Numbered from the stretch's first letter, positions 1 to 8,661 are shown. The stretch: 64,000 nucleotides of DNA from Variovorax sp. 54 (GCF_002754375.1 NZ_PEFF01000001.1:4977501-5041500), one strand, 5' to 3'. The notes: generated by a model not told the origin, from the sequence alone. Translations and numbers: made by a program.

Positions 1-69
1 GTCAGGCGATACCGAAGATATGGGAGCTGTCCATAGGAGAGGGCGGTGCGATTCGCCATCGCTCCCTCG

Positions 70-95
70 TGCCATCCCCCGACCGGGGGATGGCA
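70..95. repeat. Perfect 11-bp inverted repeat (stem-loop)
   Basis: Eleven bases TGCCATCCCCC are followed by a 4-base loop and their exact reverse complement. No T-run follows on either strand, so it is not a classical intrinsic terminator. It lies in the leader of the phosphatase gene at 150, in the otherwise empty first 149 bases. A TATAGT hexamer at about 136-141 could be a -10 box but would leave almost no leader. Confidence 0.6.
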
Positions 96-149
96 TGGGT
101 AGGGTGGCCTATGCCGAATGCCTGCCCTCTGTGCCTATAGTCGACGCGC

Positions 150-626
150 ATGAAGACAAGCACCCCCGCCGTCCTGTTCATCTGCACCGGCAACATCTGC
201 CGCTCGCCGACCGCGCACGCGCTGCTGGTCCACAAGGCGCGCCTCGCGGGCTTCGCGGTGGAGGTCGACAGCGCCGCCATCTCCGACGAGGAGCGCGGCA
301 ATCCGCCCGACCCGCGCTCGGTGGCCGAGGCGCTGCGGCGCGGCATCGAGATGCCCGCGCACCGCGCACGCCAGGTGCGTGCGGCCGACTTCGATCGCTT
401 CGATTGGCTCGTCGGCATGACGCAGCAGCACTGCGCCGCGTTGCGCAGGCGCGCACCGGCCGATGCCGCGCGCAAGGTGCGCCTGCTCTCGGAGTTTGCG
501 CAGGCCATCGGCGGTGACGTGCCCGACCCGTGGTACGGCGGCCACCAGGCCTTCATCGAGGCCTTCGACCTGATCGACCTCGGCGTGGAAGGCCTGCTCA
601 CGCAGCTGCGTCGCGACGCAGCCTGA
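150..626 (+). CDS. Low-molecular-weight protein-tyrosine phosphatase
   Basis: A 158-residue cytosolic phosphatase. The P-loop CTGNICRSPTA lies at residues 12-22, with nucleophile Cys12 and phosphate-binding Arg18, matching the C(X)5R signature at the N-terminus of LMW-PTPs. A DPWYGG segment near residue 127 supplies the family's general-acid Asp. The length is normal for the family. In bacteria such enzymes either counter BY-kinases in exopolysaccharide export or act as general phosphotyrosine/arginine phosphatases. No kinase or polysaccharide gene is adjacent, so the substrate is unknown. It converges on the thioesterase gene with a 21-base gap. Confidence 0.93.
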   Translation: MKTSTPAVLFICTGNICRSPTAHALLVHKARLAGFAVEVDSAAISDEERGNPPDPRSVAEALRRGIEMPAHRARQVRAADFDRFDWLVGMTQQHCAALRRRAPADAARKVRLLSEFAQAIGGDVPDPWYGGHQAFIEAFDLIDLGVEGLLTQLRRDAA

Positions 627-647
627 TGAGCCTGCAGGCCCCGTGGT

Positions 648-1094
648 TCAGCCCGTGCAGAGCGCGCGGATCGTCGGCGGAATCGGCACCGCGCGGATGC
701 CGCCGCCTTCGCGCTTCGCCGCAAAGATCCGCACCTCTTCGCATTCGAGGATCAGGTCGTCGCCGCGCGTCACGCGGTAGGTCTGCACGAAGCTCTTGTC
801 GCGCCACTCGGTGATGCGCACCGCGATGTGCAGCGTGTCGCCGTAGCTGGCCGCCTTGACGAAGCGCGTGTGCGTGTCGACCAGCGGCGTGCCGATCACG
901 CCGAGGGTCTGGGCGGTTTCTTCCCAGCGCGGCACGCCGCACTCGGCGAAGAAGTGGCGCGAGGCCGCGTCGATCCAGCGGAAGAAATTGGGAAACCAGA
1001 CGATGCCGGCCGGGTCGCAGTCGCCGAACTCGACGCGTGCGGTGTAGACGGCTTCCTTGCCGGAAGCGTCGGGAGAAGACGTGGTGCTGTTCAT
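648..1094 (-). CDS. Hotdog-fold acyl-CoA thioesterase (4-hydroxybenzoyl-CoA thioesterase type)
   Basis: A 148-residue single hotdog domain. The motif EFGDCDPAGIV at about residues 22-32 is the active-site segment of the 4-hydroxybenzoyl-CoA thioesterase/YbgC group, with Asp as catalytic residue. It is the last gene of the iorA-iorB-receptor operon, 21 bases after the receptor stop. The context suggests that it hydrolyses the aryl-acetyl-CoA made by IorAB to free acid and CoA. That pairing is my inference; the fold and enzyme class are clear from sequence. The substrate could equally be another aromatic or short-chain acyl-CoA. Confidence 0.88.
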   Translation of the reverse strand: MNSTTSSPDASGKEAVYTARVEFGDCDPAGIVWFPNFFRWIDAASRHFFAECGVPRWEETAQTLGVIGTPLVDTHTRFVKAASYGDTLHIAVRITEWRDKSFVQTYRVTRGDDLILECEEVRIFAAKREGGGIRAVPIPPTIRALCTG

Positions 1095-1115
1095 CCGTCG
1101 ATTGTCCTAGGCCCC

Positions 1116-2114
1116 TCAGTCGGCCTTGATGCCGCGCTCGCGGATCAGCGCGCCGAAGCGTTGCGAGTCTGCCGCCGCACGGCGCTGGAAGTCGGCCGGC
1201 GTGCCCGGCGCCGGCTCGCCGCCGATGGCCGCGATGCGCTCCTTCACTGCCGGCAGCGCGAGCGCGCGGTTGATCTGCGTGTTGAGCTGCGCCACCACCT
1301 CGGGCGGCGTGCCGGCCGGTGCGTAGAAGCCGAACACCGTGTCGGCGTCGAAGCCGCGCAGGCCGGCCTCGTCGAGCGTGGGCACGTCGGGGAACTGCGA
1401 CGAGCGGTGCGGGCTGCCCACGGCCAGCAGCTTGAGCTTGCCGGCGCGCACCTGGTTCAGCGCAATGCCGGGGTCGAAGGCGTAGTCGATCTGGCCGGCC
1501 AGCAAATCTTGCAGCGCGGGCGCGGCGCCGCGGTAGGGCACGTGCAGCGCGAACAGGCCGGCCTGGCTCTTGAACATCTCGCCCGCCAGGTGCGGCGAGC
1601 TGCCGTTGCCCGGCGAGCCGTACGAGAGCTTGCCGGGGTTGGCCTTGAGGTAGGCCATGAACGACTTCACGTCGGTCGGCGGCAGCGAAGGGCGCGTGAC
1701 CAGAAACACCAGCACGCGCGCGGCGGCGGCCACGGGCACCAGGTCCTTCGCGGGGTCGAAGCCCATGCGCGCATACAGGTGCGGGTTCACCGACACCATG
1801 CCGCCCGAGCTCATGAGCAGCGTGTAGCCATCGGCCGCCGCACGCGCCACGGCCTCGCCGCCGACGTTGCCGTTGGCGCCGCCGCGGTTCTCGATCACCA
1901 CGGGCTGCTTCAGCGCCTCCTGCAGCGGCTGCGAGACGGCGCGTGCGAGCTGGTCGGCCGCGCCGCCGGCCGGGAAGTTGACGATCACCTTGATGGGCTT
2001 GGACGGCCAGGTGTCGGCGTGCACGGCGGGCGCGCACAAGGCGGTACCCGCCAGGGCGAGCGCCAGCAGCAGCCGGCGTGACGGCGACGGGGCAGCGGTG
2101 GGGCGTGGGGTCAT
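1116..2114 (-). CDS. Bug-family periplasmic substrate-binding protein (tripartite tricarboxylate transporter receptor)
   Basis: A 332-residue exported receptor. Residues 1-33 form a Sec signal ending at a VHA-D-like cleavage site. It is followed by WPSKPIKVIVNFPAGGAADQLAR, the standard N-terminal lobe of Bug/TctC proteins, and a VENRGGANGNVGG-like segment that binds carboxylate. It starts 13 bases after iorB and belongs to the same operon. The membrane partners TctA/TctB are absent here, which is common because betaproteobacteria carry many orphan Bug receptors. The likely ligand is an organic acid, perhaps an aryl-pyruvate or aryl-acetate given the neighbours, but the sequence does not fix it. 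Confidence 0.92.
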   Translation of the reverse strand: MTPRPTAAPSPSRRLLLALALAGTALCAPAVHADTWPSKPIKVIVNFPAGGAADQLARAVSQPLQEALKQPVVIENRGGANGNVGGEAVARAAADGYTLLMSSGGMVSVNPHLYARMGFDPAKDLVPVAAAARVLVFLVTRPSLPPTDVKSFMAYLKANPGKLSYGSPGNGSSPHLAGEMFKSQAGLFALHVPYRGAAPALQDLLAGQIDYAFDPGIALNQVRAGKLKLLAVGSPHRSSQFPDVPTLDEAGLRGFDADTVFGFYAPAGTPPEVVAQLNTQINRALALPAVKERIAAIGGEPAPGTPADFQRRAAADSQRFGALIRERGIKAD

Positions 2115-2127
2115 GGTTCTTTGTCTC

Positions 2128-3750
2128 TCAGGTCGTGGTCGTTGTCTTGGGCCGCTTCATCCAGCGGATGGGTTGCGCCTGCACCGGGCGCGGCGCGGCG
2201 CCGTGGCGCGTGAGCGCGGCGTCGAGCGCCTTGCCGCCTTCGTCCGCGAGCGCGGCCTCGCGGGCCGCCGCAATCGCCTCGGCGCGCGCGGCGGGCGGCA
2301 GCGCGGCGCGGCCGGCGAGCTCGTCGATCACATGCAGCAGGTTGTGCTTGCCGCGCTCGTTGGTGCTGCCGTAGCCCTTGATGAGCCGGCCGCACAGCGC
2401 CAGCTCGCGGCCCAGCGCCCAGTGCGTGCGCGTGCCGGTCTCGACGGCAGCGAGCCAGCGTTCGATCAGCGCCTGCTCCTCGGCAAAGCGGCTGCCGCGC
2501 CGGCGCAGCCAGGTGAGCGAAGCCAGCACGCGCAGCGAGGCCATGCCCAGCACCGAGTGGCTGCCCACCTGCAGCGGCAAGGCCCACGGCGCAAGTCCGC
2601 GCGACTGGCGGCCACGGTCCCATGCGGTCACGCGGCGCGCGAGCGACGGCGGCAGCAGCGCCGCGAACTCGGGCGCGCCGGGCTTGAAGTGGTCGAAGAC
2701 CTTCACGATGTCTTCGTCGCCCGCGCGCACTTCCTGGCGCACGCGCTGCGCGCGGCTGGCGCGGCCCTTCAGCGTGGCCACGCGCACGATGTCGTCGAAG
2801 GCCATCCACAGCGCCAGCCAGCGCGCCATTTCGCGCGTGACCGCGAAGCCCTGCGCGCCCGACGGATCGGCGGCGCGCTCGGCCTCGAGCACCCGCGCGA
2901 GGCGCTCGGCATACAGCGCGGCGTAGGCGCCGTCCTGGTAGTCGCGCACCCGCGCATGGCCGAGCGCGAGCATGTCTTGCACGGCGGGCGGAAAGCGGCG
3001 CGCCAAGTCGTCGGGCAGGGCCTGCGGTGTCGGGGGCGCGTCGCGCGTGTCGTCGCTGGCCAGCACGCCCTGCACGAACGCGGCCTGGGCGCGCGGCGCG
3101 CGCACGGCCTCGAAGGCGGCGGCAAAGCCGCGCAGGCTGGCGGCGGCCATCTTGCCGAGCTTGTCGGGCGCGGCCGCGTCGCCGCCGCGCACCGCGCGCT
3201 CGTAGGCTTCACGCGGGAACGGGAAGAGGCCGCTGCCCGCGATCGCGCCAAACATCACGGCGCTGACCACCGTGCCGGCCTCGCGCGCCATGGCGCCCAT
3301 GTCGAGCACGTGGTGCTCGTGGCTGAAGGCCTTGACCACGTCGAGCAGGCGCTGCGCGTCGGCGCGGCCGTCGCCGGGCACCATGCGCTCGGCCGTGGTG
3401 AGCACGCGCGCTGACGAGCTGATGACCAGCGTGCGCAGCGGCGCGCTCATGCCGTTGCCGATCTGGCGCGTGGTCTCCAGCAGCTCCGACGAAACGATGG
3501 CGTCGAGCGCGCCCGGCACCGGGCCCAGGCTGAACACGGGGCGCCGGCCGCCCAGTTGTGCCATCGGCACCGGGAACACCTCGATGTAATAGGTGGTGGC
3601 GCCGGTGCGCTGCGCCACGCCGGGGATCGACGTGCTCTGCGCCGCGTAGCCCGCATGCCGCGCGGTGTCGACCAGCCATTCGGTGAGCACGCCGCCGCCT
3701 TCGCCGCCGAGGGCGCAGACGAGGAGGGTGGTGGGACGGTTCTGTTCCAT
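2128..3750 (-). CDS. iorB: Indolepyruvate oxidoreductase subunit beta with long C-terminal extension
   Basis: A 540-residue protein. The N-terminal part of about 200 residues, with ALGGEGGGVLTEWL near residue 12 and SIPGVAQRTGATTYYIE near 45, is the gamma-type domain of 2-oxoacid:acceptor oxidoreductases. The remaining 330 or so residues are an extension absent from the roughly 200-residue archaeal IorB. With IorA it should convert indolepyruvate or other arylpyruvates plus CoA to aryl-acetyl-CoA and CO2. I chose the ATG at 3750 because an AAAGAGAA Shine-Dalgarno-like sequence precedes it. An ATG at 3768 overlaps the iorA stop as ATGA and is the alternative, so coupling to iorA is likely either way. 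Confidence 0.9.
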   Translation of the reverse strand: MEQNRPTTLLVCALGGEGGGVLTEWLVDTARHAGYAAQSTSIPGVAQRTGATTYYIEVFPVPMAQLGGRRPVFSLGPVPGALDAIVSSELLETTRQIGNGMSAPLRTLVISSSARVLTTAERMVPGDGRADAQRLLDVVKAFSHEHHVLDMGAMAREAGTVVSAVMFGAIAGSGLFPFPREAYERAVRGGDAAAPDKLGKMAAASLRGFAAAFEAVRAPRAQAAFVQGVLASDDTRDAPPTPQALPDDLARRFPPAVQDMLALGHARVRDYQDGAYAALYAERLARVLEAERAADPSGAQGFAVTREMARWLALWMAFDDIVRVATLKGRASRAQRVRQEVRAGDEDIVKVFDHFKPGAPEFAALLPPSLARRVTAWDRGRQSRGLAPWALPLQVGSHSVLGMASLRVLASLTWLRRRGSRFAEEQALIERWLAAVETGTRTHWALGRELALCGRLIKGYGSTNERGKHNLLHVIDELAGRAALPPAARAEAIAAAREAALADEGGKALDAALTRHGAAPRPVQAQPIRWMKRPKTTTTT

Positions 3751-3764
3751 GTCGTGGTTCTCTT

Positions 3765-5924
3765 TCATGCGGGCCGCAACGCGCCGACGATCGCGCCGCG
3801 CAGGCCGTGCAACAGGCGTTCGTGCCATTTCGGGTTCTGCACCACCTCGGCCCGGTAGAAGCTCGGGCACAGCGTGGCCGCATGCGCGTTCGCGCCGCAC
3901 AGGCCGCAGCCCACGCAGCCGTCGATGACCACGGCCACCGGGTCGACCTTCAGCGGATCGGGGTTGTCTTTCAGCGTGAGCGTGGGGCAGCCCGACAGGC
4001 GGATGCAGGCGTGGTCGCCGTTGCACACGTCCTCGTCGACGCCATACTTCACGCGCACCACGCGCTTGCCTTTTTTCAGCAGGCCGGCGATCCACGGCTT
4101 GATGCGGCGCTGCCGCTCGAGCTGGCATTCGCCCTCGGCGATCACCACCTTCAGGCCGTTGAAGTCGCTCGTGAGCGCCTCGGTGAGCGTCTTGCGCATG
4201 CGCTCCACGTCGTAGGTGGTGACGGTGCGCATCCACTTCACGCCCAGGCCCGTGAGCGTGGCCTCGATGGTCTGGTTCTTGTCGACCAGGCTCTGCTGCT
4301 TGTCGACGGCGCGTTCCTTGATCTCGTCGTCGGGCGTGGAGATGATGTCCTGCGTGCCTGTTGCCGAGGTGTAGCCGTTCTTGAAGATCAGCAGCACCGC
4401 ATCGTCGTCGTTGAAGAGCGCGCTCTGCACGCCCGTGAGCAGGCCGTTGTGCCAGAAGCCGCCGTCGCCCATGATCGACAGCGTGCGGCGGTTCATCATC
4501 GGCGCCACGCCCGCGCGGCTGGCCAGGCTCATGCCGTAGCCGAGGATCGAGTGGCCCATCGAAAAAGGCTCGAAGGTGCCGAAGGCGTGGCAGCCGATGT
4601 CGGCCGCGATGTGCACCGGCCCGGTCTCCTGCTGGGCGAGCTTGAGGGCAGAGAACACCGGCCGCTCGGGGCAGCCGACGCAAAAGCTCGGCGGGCGGTT
4701 GGGCAGCGGCGCATCGAGTCGGCGTGCCACCGCTTCGCGGCGTTCGCGGTTGCCCGCCAGCCAGGCCTGCGCCGACGTGGCGGCTTCGCTCGCGCCGAGG
4801 TAGCGCTCGGCAAAGGCCGCGAGGCCGCCCGACAGCACTTCCACGCCGTACTCGCCGGCCTGCGGCAGCAGGTCCTTGCCGTGCAGCGGCGTCTGGATGT
4901 CGCGGCGGCGCAGCAGGGTGGCAATGTCCTGCTCGATGTACTCGGGCTGGCCTTCTTCCACCACCAGCACCGCGCGCTTGCCCACGCAGAAGTCGGCCAC
5001 CTGCTCGGGCACCAGCGGGTAGGTCACGTTGAGCACGAGGATCGGAATGTCGGTGTCGCCGAAGGCATCGGCCAGGCCCTGCTGCTGCAGGCTGCGGATC
5101 AGCGCGTTGTACAGGCCGCCCTGCACCACGATGCCCAGGTCGGGGTGGCGCCGGCCGGGCATCAGCTCGTTGAGGCCGTTCGCCACGATGTGGCGGCGCG
5201 CGGCGGGCATGCGCTCGTCGCCCTTGAGCTTCTCGTGGCGGAAAGTGACGGGCGGGTGCGCGAGCTTCATGTAGTTGAAGCCGGCCGGCTCGTCCATCAG
5301 CGCGCGTGTCGACACGGCGGGCGCGATGTTGTCCTTGCAGTCGAAGCTGCCGCGCACGTGGCAGGTGCGGATGCGCAGCTCCATCAGGCAGGGCATGTTC
5401 GACGCCTCCGACAGCTGGAAGCCCTGTTCGACCATGCGCACCATCACGCCCAGGTCGGGCCGCGGATCGAGCAGGCACATGCTCGACTTGAGCGCGTAGG
5501 CGTGCGTGCGCTCCTGGATCACGCTGGCGCCTTCGCCGTAGTCTTCGCCCACCACGATCAGCACGCCGCCGGTCACGCCGGGCGACGACAGGTTCGACAG
5601 CGCATCGGCCGCCACGTTGGTGCCGACGATCGACTTCCAGGTGACCGCGCCGCGCAGCGGGTAGTGAATCGACGCGCCGAGCATCGCCGCCGCCGAGGCC
5701 TCGTTGGAGCAGGCCTCGACGTGCACGCCCAGCTCGTCCATGTAGGCCTTGCCCTGCACCATCACGTCGAGCAGGTGCGACACCGGCGCGCCCTGGTAGC
5801 CGCCGACGTAGGCCACGCCCGATTGCAACAGGCCCTTGGTGATCGCGAGGATGCCCTCGCCGTGGAAGGTGTCGCCCGCGCCCAGGCGCAGCATTTCCAC
5901 TTCCTTGCTGAATGAAACTTCCAT
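3765..5924 (-). CDS. iorA: Indolepyruvate oxidoreductase subunit alpha (thiamine-diphosphate and Fe-S subunit)
   Basis: A 719-residue catalytic subunit. The N-terminal half resembles pyruvate:ferredoxin oxidoreductase domains (YVGGYQGAPVSHLLDV). The thiamine-diphosphate site GDGGFWHN is near residue 485, with the conserved Asn about 28 residues later. The C-terminus carries ferredoxin-like cysteine clusters: CNGDHAC...GCP near 635 and CVGCGLC...LCP near 670. The first cluster is widely spaced (CX5CX5CP), while the second is the usual CX2CX2C type. It heads the operon iorA-iorB-Bug-thioesterase, divergent from a LysR gene. The role is oxidative decarboxylation of arylpyruvates from aromatic amino acids. 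The electron acceptor in this presumably aerobic host is unknown. Confidence 0.92.
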   Translation of the reverse strand: MEVSFSKEVEMLRLGAGDTFHGEGILAITKGLLQSGVAYVGGYQGAPVSHLLDVMVQGKAYMDELGVHVEACSNEASAAAMLGASIHYPLRGAVTWKSIVGTNVAADALSNLSSPGVTGGVLIVVGEDYGEGASVIQERTHAYALKSSMCLLDPRPDLGVMVRMVEQGFQLSEASNMPCLMELRIRTCHVRGSFDCKDNIAPAVSTRALMDEPAGFNYMKLAHPPVTFRHEKLKGDERMPAARRHIVANGLNELMPGRRHPDLGIVVQGGLYNALIRSLQQQGLADAFGDTDIPILVLNVTYPLVPEQVADFCVGKRAVLVVEEGQPEYIEQDIATLLRRRDIQTPLHGKDLLPQAGEYGVEVLSGGLAAFAERYLGASEAATSAQAWLAGNRERREAVARRLDAPLPNRPPSFCVGCPERPVFSALKLAQQETGPVHIAADIGCHAFGTFEPFSMGHSILGYGMSLASRAGVAPMMNRRTLSIMGDGGFWHNGLLTGVQSALFNDDDAVLLIFKNGYTSATGTQDIISTPDDEIKERAVDKQQSLVDKNQTIEATLTGLGVKWMRTVTTYDVERMRKTLTEALTSDFNGLKVVIAEGECQLERQRRIKPWIAGLLKKGKRVVRVKYGVDEDVCNGDHACIRLSGCPTLTLKDNPDPLKVDPVAVVIDGCVGCGLCGANAHAATLCPSFYRAEVVQNPKWHERLLHGLRGAIVGALRPA

Positions 5925-5993
5925 CGTGTCTCGTGCTTCTTGTCGTGGGGAGAACGCGGGAGTGTGGGCGGGCCTGCGTCATACTTCAATGCA
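5925..5993. promoter_or_regulatory. Divergent iorA / LysR intergenic region
   Basis: These 69 bases separate the iorA start from the chosen start of the LysR gene, so both promoters and the LysR site must lie here or just inside the genes. I could not pick out convincing -35/-10 boxes or a clear T-N11-A dyad. The divergent layout itself is the evidence that this LysR protein controls the ior operon. Confidence 0.45.
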
Positions 5994-6926
5994 ATGAGCC
6001 AGCTATCGAATATGAATGGCGTGCATATCGACGCGGTCGACCTCAACCTGCTGCGGTTGTTCGACGCCGTCTACCGCACCCGCAACGTGAGCCGCGCCGC
6101 CGAGGCGCTGGGCCTCACGCAGCCGGCGGCCAGCCACGGCCTCACACGGCTGCGCCTGCTGCTGGGCGACGCGCTGTTCACGCGCAGCCTCGGCGGCGTC
6201 GCGCCCACGCCGCGCGCCGAGCGGCTGGCCGTGCCCGTGCAGTCGGCGCTGGCCATGCTGCAGCAGGCGCTGAGCGAGCCCGAGCGCTTCGACCCCGCCG
6301 CCTCGCGCAAGCTGTTCCGCATCCACATGAGCGACATCGGCGAGGGTCGCTTCCTGCCCGCGCTGATGGCGCGGCTGCGCGAGCTGGCGCCGGGCGTGCG
6401 CGTGGAAACCATGCCGCTCGCGCCGGGCGACATCGCCACCGCACTCGACAGCGGCAAGGTCGACTGCGCCTTCGGCTTCCTGCCGCACGTGAAGGACACC
6501 CAGCGCACCCAGCTGCTGAAAGACCGTTACATCGTGCTGCTGCGCCACGACCATCCCTTCGTGAAGCGCCGGCGCAGCGGCCAGGCGCTGCTCGCCGCGC
6601 TGCACGAGCTCGACTACGTGGCCGTGCGCACCCATGCCGACACCTTGCGCATCCTGCAGCTGCTGAACCTCGAAGACCGCCTGCGCCTGACGACCGAGCA
6701 TTTCATGGTGCTGCCCGCCATCGTGCGCGCCACCGACCTGGCCGTGGTGATGCCGCGCAACATCGCGCGCGGCTTCGCCGCCGAAGGCGGCTACGCCATC
6801 GTCGAGCCGCCGTTTCCACTGCGCGACTTCACGGTGTCGCTGCACTGGAGCAAGCGCTTCGAGGCCGACCCGGGGAACCGGTGGTTGCGGCAGGTGATCG
6901 TGGCTTTGTTCTCGGAAAAGGCCTGA
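5994..6926 (+). CDS. LysR-family transcriptional regulator of the ior operon
   Basis: About 310 residues. The N-terminal winged helix-turn-helix reads DLNLLRLFDAVYRTRNVSRA and then AEALGLTQPAASHGLTRLR, the standard LysR DNA-binding segment, followed by a periplasmic-binding-protein-like effector domain. The start is uncertain: ATG at 5994 or 6012 both give a normal N-terminus, and neither has a clear ribosome-binding site. Divergent placement next to iorA predicts control of aryl-pyruvate catabolism, with an arylpyruvate or aryl-acetate as inducer. The effector is inferred from context only. Confidence 0.9.
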   Translation: MSQLSNMNGVHIDAVDLNLLRLFDAVYRTRNVSRAAEALGLTQPAASHGLTRLRLLLGDALFTRSLGGVAPTPRAERLAVPVQSALAMLQQALSEPERFDPAASRKLFRIHMSDIGEGRFLPALMARLRELAPGVRVETMPLAPGDIATALDSGKVDCAFGFLPHVKDTQRTQLLKDRYIVLLRHDHPFVKRRRSGQALLAALHELDYVAVRTHADTLRILQLLNLEDRLRLTTEHFMVLPAIVRATDLAVVMPRNIARGFAAEGGYAIVEPPFPLRDFTVSLHWSKRFEADPGNRWLRQVIVALFSEKA

Positions 6927-7018
6927 GGCGACGGGTTCCGATTCATGTGGCGGTCAGGTTGGGCGTGCAACCATCGGGCTTGCGTTGTGTGTCGGGTTCG
7001 GGGTGCGATCGCGCCGAC

Positions 7019-7087
7019 GGGGCACCTTGCTCCGCGAATGTCCCCCGCCTGCGGCCTCTCCCTTTATTTCGCTGCGCAAGGCACCCC
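7019..7087 (+). repeat. REP-like element, copy A (direct orientation)
   Basis: Bounded by imperfect inverted ends (GGGGCACCTTGC against the complement of GCAAGGCACCCC, 10 of 12 matching). It contains CTCCGCGAATGTCCCCCGC at 7030-7048 and a TTATTTCGCTGCG segment, both shared with copy B in opposite orientation. It is non-coding and sits in the 351-base gap between the LysR and Nramp-type genes. Confidence 0.75.
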
Positions 7088-7156
7088 ATCAGCGTGATCG
7101 TTGTCAGCGGCGGTCGTTGATCGGCGAGCACCAGCAGCGTGCCCAGGTGCGCAGGG

Positions 7157-7228
7157 CACCGGGTGCTCCCCGCAGCGAAATCAAGGAGGAGCGAAGCGGG
7201 GGACATTCGCGGAGGGGAGTACCCGGTG
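7157..7228 (-). repeat. REP-like element, copy B (inverted)
   Basis: A 72-base element with 15-base terminal inverted repeats CACCGGGTGCTCCCC / GGGGAGTACCCGGTG (one mismatch). Its reverse strand carries the 19-base core of copy A exactly (7196-7214) and a TTGATTTCGCTGCG segment close to the one in copy A. Together the two copies form a head-to-head pair about 70 bases apart, like a bacterial interspersed mosaic element. The rest of the gap, 6927-7277, shows no gene. Confidence 0.78.
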
Positions 7229-7277
7229 TCCTGTGCACGCGCCCAGAAACAACAGCGCCCAAAAAAGCCAGCAGAAC

Positions 7278-8531
7278 ATGAAGAAACGCATCCCCTCCTT
7301 CCTGCGCCACGTCGGCCCCGGCGTCATCACCGGCGCGGCCGACGACGACCCGTCGGGCATCGCGACCTACACCCAGGCCGGGGCCCAGTTCGGCACCGGC
7401 CTGCTGTGGACCGTGTTCCTGTCGCTGCCGTTCATGGTGGCCATCCAGCTCGTGTCGGCCCGCATCGGCCGCGTCACCGGTAAGGGCGTTGCGGCCAACC
7501 TGCGCGAACACATGCCGCGCGGCTTTCTCGTCACGCTCGTGGCGTTGCTCGTGGTGGCCAACACCATCAACATCGCGGCCGACATCGCCGCCATGGGCGA
7601 GGCGCTGCAACTGGTGGTGGGCGGCCACGCGCACTTCCATTCGCTGATCTTCGGCGTGGTCACCGTCCTGCTGCAGGTGTTCGTGCCGTACCGCAAGCTG
7701 GCCCACATCCTCAAGTGGCTCACGCTCACCCTGTTCGCCTACGTGGCGGCCGTGTTCGTGGTGCAGGTGGAGTGGGGGCGGGTGCTGCACGACCTCGTCG
7801 TGCCCAAACTGCAGTGGAGCAGCGACTACTGGATGATGCTCGTGGCGCTTCTCGGCACCACCATCTCGCCCTACCTGTTCTTCTGGCAGGCCTCGCAGGA
7901 AGTCGAGGAACGGCGCCTGAAGGGCGGGCGGCGCGGCACCGACAAGCAGGTGCGCCACGACCTCGGGCGCGTGCGCATCGACACCTGGATGGGCATGACT
8001 TTCTCCAACCTCATCGCGTTCTTCGTGATGGTGGTCGGGGCCTCGGTCCTGTACGCAGGCGGCGTGCACGACGTGACCTCCGCCGCGCAGGCCGCCGAGG
8101 CGCTGCGCCCGCTGGCCGGCGACTTCGCGTTCTGGCTGTTCGCCGGCGGCATCATCGCCACCGGGCTGCTGGCCGTGCCCGTGCTGGCCTCGTCGGCGGC
8201 CTATGCCGTGGCCGAGGCCTTCGGCTGGGAAGAGGGGCTGGAGCGGCACTGGCGCGAGGCCAAGGAGTTCTACGCCATCATCGCCGTGGCCACGCTGGTG
8301 GGCACGGGGCTCGACTTCACGCCCGTCGACCCCATGAAGGCGCTGTACTGGAGCGCGGTCATCAACGGCGTGGTGGCCGTGCCGATCATGGCGGCCATGA
8401 TGGTGCTGGTGACCCGCGAGAAGGTGATGGGGGCGTTCACCTCCGGGCGGCGAACCCGCTGGTTCGGCTGGGGCGGCACCGCGCTGATGGGCTTCGCCGC
8501 GCTGATGATGGGCTGGGACCTGATGCACTGA
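7278..8531 (+). CDS. Nramp-superfamily divalent metal transporter with non-canonical metal-site motifs
   Basis: A 417-residue polytopic inner-membrane protein of about 11 helices. The N-terminus HVGPGVITGAADDDPSGIAT aligns with Nramp helix 1, but the canonical DPGN metal motif is DPSG here (residues 24-27). The helix 6 MPH motif appears to be replaced by TTISPYLFFWQ (about residues 194-204), where canonical proteins have a metal-binding Met. The overall Nramp layout is otherwise kept. Canonical Nramps import Mn2+/Fe2+ with protons. Loss of the Met ligand, as in Nramp-related Mg2+ transporters, makes the substrate uncertain. The ATG at 7278 follows the repeat pair. No metal regulator is adjacent. 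Confidence 0.82.
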   Translation: MKKRIPSFLRHVGPGVITGAADDDPSGIATYTQAGAQFGTGLLWTVFLSLPFMVAIQLVSARIGRVTGKGVAANLREHMPRGFLVTLVALLVVANTINIAADIAAMGEALQLVVGGHAHFHSLIFGVVTVLLQVFVPYRKLAHILKWLTLTLFAYVAAVFVVQVEWGRVLHDLVVPKLQWSSDYWMMLVALLGTTISPYLFFWQASQEVEERRLKGGRRGTDKQVRHDLGRVRIDTWMGMTFSNLIAFFVMVVGASVLYAGGVHDVTSAAQAAEALRPLAGDFAFWLFAGGIIATGLLAVPVLASSAAYAVAEAFGWEEGLERHWREAKEFYAIIAVATLVGTGLDFTPVDPMKALYWSAVINGVVAVPIMAAMMVLVTREKVMGAFTSGRRTRWFGWGGTALMGFAALMMGWDLMH

Positions 8532-8661
8532 GAGGGGTGGGCGGGCGCGGTATTCTCGGGTGGCCGCCCTCCGGCGTTTCCGTTGCCCTGATGTCCCCCC
8601 GCATGTCCGTTTCTTCCTTCCCCTCCCACGCCTTCTTCCACCGCCTCGCGCGCCGTCGCGC

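Noticed and set aside
70..95. Hairpin considered as a terminator
   Set aside because: No T-run on either strand after the stem.
3807..5915. Long open frame on the + strand opposite iorA (702 codons)
   Set aside because: It mirrors the GC-rich third-codon pattern of iorA. The translation is rich in His, Arg and Ala without any family motif. Similar mirror frames occur opposite most large genes here.
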